Shown: positions 8,531 through 10,909 of the stretch, piece after piece
How positions within the stretch are numbered: the first letter of the stretch is position 1
Layout of the letters: each line of letters opens with the position of its first letter
Assembly: GCA_029210225.1 (NCBI GenBank)
Contig: JARGOJ010000034.1
Coordinates: 1-10,909, forward strand
Direction of reading: 5' to 3'
Source: Planctomycetota bacterium
GTDB lineage: Bacteria; Planctomycetota; J058; JARGOJ01
DNA length: 10,909 bases
Notes under the pieces: model-generated
The model's input: only the letters and a program-made list of their open reading frames with translations
The model's database searches: none
What the model was told of the DNA's origin: nothing
Program-made: the position numbers and the translations under genes

Positions 8531-8535
8531 ATGGG

Positions 8536-10909
8536 ATGTCGGACGACTTCTTTGAAGGCTTGGACGAAACGAAGGCAATGCTCCAACCGAAGGAGAATTC
8601 AAGCCTCCCAGTCGGAGAGAGCGCCTGGCGGGTGCTCTACGATATCTCTAATCTATTAAACTCTCCTGTTCATGAATTTGAAGACATCCTGGGCATCATT
8701 CTCGACTCGACGATTCGCATTACAGGAGCCGACCGCGGCTTTCTCATGCTCTTCAACGACGAGGATCATCTTGAGGTCAAGCTCGCCAAGAATATGAACT
8801 ACGCCGGTTTGCCCGAGGAAGAACGTCGGATTTCTCAAGGCATCGTCGACGAAGCTATTGAACGGGAAGAAGCTGTCTTTATCGCGAATGTCGAGGACTC
8901 TGGTAAATTCTCCGAGCTCTCCAGCATCATGTCCTTGAAGATCCTGTCGGTCATGTGCGTGCCCCTCAAAATCACACTGAGAGACAGCCGAGATGGAGTT
9001 GAGCTTCGAGGCGCTGGGCCGGTTACGACTCGAAAAATCCTTGGCGTGATCTATGTCGACAGCCGCAGCGTTGCACGCGGATTTAATGAGAATTCCTTAG
9101 AGCTGCTCCAAGCGCTGGCCAATAACGCCACGACCGCGATTCTTAATTCAAAGCTTTACAGACAAGCGACGACCGACGAACCAACGGGCCTCTACACACG
9201 ACGCCATTTCGAGCAGCGCCTCAAAGATGAAGTCAAGTTAGCCCGTCGCCATGGCAGCCCACTTGGGGTGCTCATGGTCGACGTTGATGGCATGAGGGGC
9301 TTCAATAGTGAGCGCGGCTATGGCATTGGTGATCGGATTCTTGGGCGGATCGCTGATATTTGTCGTGTGACGATTCGGGCCATCGATTTAGCGGCAAGAT
9401 ACGGTGGCAATAAGTTCACGATCATCTTGCCGCAAACAGATACCACGGGCGCAGAGTCTGTCGCCCAAAAGATCATGCGCTCTGTTGCGGAGACGAATTT
9501 CTTTCCTGACGACGCTGTCGCAAGCCGAGTGACAGTCTCGATTGGCGGCGCCTTTTTGGAGACAGGAGTTGATGCCGAGAGTCTGACGCGTCGGGCCGAT
9601 AAAGCGCTCTTTCATGCGAAGCGAGAAGGTCGCCACTGCTATCGCGTCTACAGCGCTGAGTTGGCCACGACCGCAAAGAGAACGGATCGATTAGCGGGGG
9701 TCTTCTCCGGCGACCCAAGCCGTGACTATCGTAACTTCCTCATGCTTCTTGAGACCATTGAGCAAATCAACAAGCGCACTAACTTTGACGAGCTTTTACC
9801 CTTGGTGATCGACGTTATCATCGACCTCGCTGAAGCGGAGCGTGGGCTCTTGTTGTTGAAGAGCGCCGAAAACAAGTTAGAGGTGAAGGTTGCCCGGGAT
9901 CGGAGCAAGCGTCCTATCGACGCCTTGGATTTCTCTCGGTCTGTTGTCGAACGGGTCATCGAGCTAGACCAGCCGGTGCGGGAGACTTTTACCAGCGACT
10001 CCGCTTTGGTGACACACTCAATTGGGAAGTTGGAAATTCAGGCAGTTCTCTGTGTGCCCCTCACCATTCAAGAACCCGGCACCGATCGACGCAGAGCCCT
10101 CGGGGCTATTTACGTCGACCGTCGAGAGCGGGGCGGTGAGTTTGAAGAGTCATCCCTCGCGTTCTTCGACACATTGGCTCGCCAAATTAGCGTGGCCATC
10201 GAAAACGCTCGGCTTTATAAGCGCAATGAAGAGCTACGAAAACAGCTGGCGAAGCAGCTCGATAAGACCAAGGAAGAGTTAAATTACGTTCGCATTGAGT
10301 TGGCTGATCGTGAGCGGCAGATAGAGCACAAATACAACTACGACCAAATCATCGGTAAGTCGCCGCGTATGCTTGACCTGTTCCGGATGCTCGACAAAAT
10401 CACCGATAACATCGTGGCGGTCTTCATTCATGGTGAGAGCGGCACCGGAAAAGAACTGGTCGCCAACGCTATTCACTACAACGGACCCCGTCGCAAGAAG
10501 CGCCTCGTCAGTGAGAACTGTGCTGCGATGACTGAAACACTCTTGGAGAGTGAACTCTTCGGCTATACGCGGGGTGCCTTCACCGGCGCGATCACCGACA
10601 GAAAGGGTCTCTTTGAGGTCGCGAATGGGGGAACGCTCTTCCTCGACGAAGTCGGCGATATGAGCTCGTCGATGCAAACCAAGCTGCTTCGTGTGATTCA
10701 GGAGGGCGAGGTCCGACGGGTTGGTGGTAAAGAGACCATCAAGATCGATGTGCGTATCATCTCCGCCTCGAATAAAGACTTGAAGAAGCTTGTCGAAGCC
10801 GGGAAGTTCCGCGAGGACCTTTATTACAGGTTGAACGTCGTCAAGGTTTCATTGCCCCCGCTCCGGGAGAGAAAAGAAGACATCCCGATGCTCACTGAGC
10901 ACTTCCTCA
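8536..10909 (+). CDS. Sigma-54-dependent transcriptional activator: GAF - degenerate GGDEF - GAF - AAA+, 3'-truncated
   Basis: The frame is open to the right edge; 791 residues are visible. GAF1 spans about 36-208 (GADRGFLMLF, then VMCVPL and LGVIYVDSR). A GGDEF fold spans about 212-375: DEPTGLYTRR, DVDGM (Asp249), Asn257 and Asp266 for guanine contacts, RAID (281-284), and GGNKF (290-294) where GGDEF/GGEEF is expected. Loss of the acidic third and fourth positions argues against diguanylate cyclase activity, while RAID is a good inhibitory-site RxxD. GAF2 spans about 400-560 (AERGLLLL, AVLCVPL, LGAIYVDRR), followed by a charged coiled coil (about 562-600). The sigma-54 AAA+ domain starts near 604: Walker A GESGTGKE (633-640), an intact GAFTGA loop (680-685), Walker B FLDE (Asp704, Glu705) and arginines 759 and 765 in REDLYYR. 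It should hydrolyse ATP to remodel sigma-54 holoenzyme at -24/-12 promoters. The usual C-terminal helix-turn-helix lies beyond the window. GAF ligands are unknown, and there is no receiver or FHA domain in the visible part. Confidence 0.94.
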   Translation, partial: MSDDFFEGLDETKAMLQPKENSSLPVGESAWRVLYDISNLLNSPVHEFEDILGIILDSTIRITGADRGFLMLFNDEDHLEVKLAKNMNYAGLPEEERRISQGIVDEAIEREEAVFIANVEDSGKFSELSSIMSLKILSVMCVPLKITLRDSRDGVELRGAGPVTTRKILGVIYVDSRSVARGFNENSLELLQALANNATTAILNSKLYRQATTDEPTGLYTRRHFEQRLKDEVKLARRHGSPLGVLMVDVDGMRGFNSERGYGIGDRILGRIADICRVTIRAIDLAARYGGNKFTIILPQTDTTGAESVAQKIMRSVAETNFFPDDAVASRVTVSIGGAFLETGVDAESLTRRADKALFHAKREGRHCYRVYSAELATTAKRTDRLAGVFSGDPSRDYRNFLMLLETIEQINKRTNFDELLPLVIDVIIDLAEAERGLLLLKSAENKLEVKVARDRSKRPIDALDFSRSVVERVIELDQPVRETFTSDSALVTHSIGKLEIQAVLCVPLTIQEPGTDRRRALGAIYVDRRERGGEFEESSLAFFDTLARQISVAIENARLYKRNEELRKQLAKQLDKTKEELNYVRIELADRERQIEHKYNYDQIIGKSPRMLDLFRMLDKITDNIVAVFIHGESGTGKELVANAIHYNGPRRKKRLVSENCAAMTETLLESELFGYTRGAFTGAITDRKGLFEVANGGTLFLDEVGDMSSSMQTKLLRVIQEGEVRRVGGKETIKIDVRIISASNKDLKKLVEAGKFREDLYYRLNVVKVSLPPLRERKEDIPMLTEHFL

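Noticed and set aside
8531..8533. Upstream ATG for the sigma-54 activator gene
   Set aside because: It is in a different frame and stops after about 40 codons; the ATG at 8536 has better spacing from AAGGGG.
8401..8535. Possible terminator or sigma-54 promoter in the gap
   Set aside because: TCTCTTTGTCTC (8420-8431) and GAGACGAGAGA (8473-8483) pair only imperfectly across a loop of about 40 nt with no T-run. No GG/GC pair with -24/-12 spacing was convincing.
10279..10677. Antisense frame opposite the sigma-54 AAA+ domain
   Set aside because: The plus strand there encodes Walker A and GAFTGA motifs beyond doubt; the minus frame shows nothing recognisable.

Overview
The window is a same-strand block of four large signalling genes, almost entirely coding. 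The first gene is cut by the left edge and the last by the right edge. In order: (1) the C-terminal part of a Ser/Thr kinase fused to a STAND/AAA-type ATPase and a long TPR array; (2) a complete paralogue with the same kinase-ATPase-TPR layout, overlapping gene 1 by 7 nt; (3) a smaller protein with an N-terminal helical domain that fits the MshEN (GspE/PilB N-terminal) pattern, joined to a badly decayed protein kinase fold; (4) after a 135-nt gap, a bacterial enhancer-binding protein with the layout GAF, degenerate GGDEF, GAF, coiled coil, sigma-54 AAA+ domain, truncated before any DNA-binding domain.

Organism (inference): large kinase-ATPase-TPR proteins next to a GAF-containing sigma-54 activator are typical of Myxococcota and related deltaproteobacterial lineages. 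In the 60-base lines I counted, G+C ranges from 43 to 68 %, averaging roughly the mid-50s, lower than classical Myxococcus. Bradymonadales-like or other marine/sediment groups are possible. No rRNA, tRNA, mobile element or CRISPR was seen, and nothing in the window fixes the taxon.

How the genes may work together: genes 1 and 2 look like sensor kinases whose output is set by nucleotide-dependent STAND switching and TPR-mediated partner binding. Gene 3 keeps the kinase fold but has lost several catalytic positions, so it is probably a scaffold or allosteric partner. Its N-terminal 24-residue motif matches the published c-di-GMP-binding MshEN pattern closely. Gene 4 carries a GGDEF domain reading GGNKF, so it is unlikely to make c-di-GMP, but it keeps the RxxD inhibitory-site motif at the right spacing, which in other degenerate GGDEF proteins serves as a c-di-GMP receptor site. 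Two neighbouring proteins therefore independently look like c-di-GMP readers, alongside two Ser/Thr kinases and a sigma-54 output.

The main hypothesis is a locus joining c-di-GMP sensing, Hanks-type kinase signalling and sigma-54-dependent transcription. The domain calls rest on motifs read directly from the translation. The functional link is inference.
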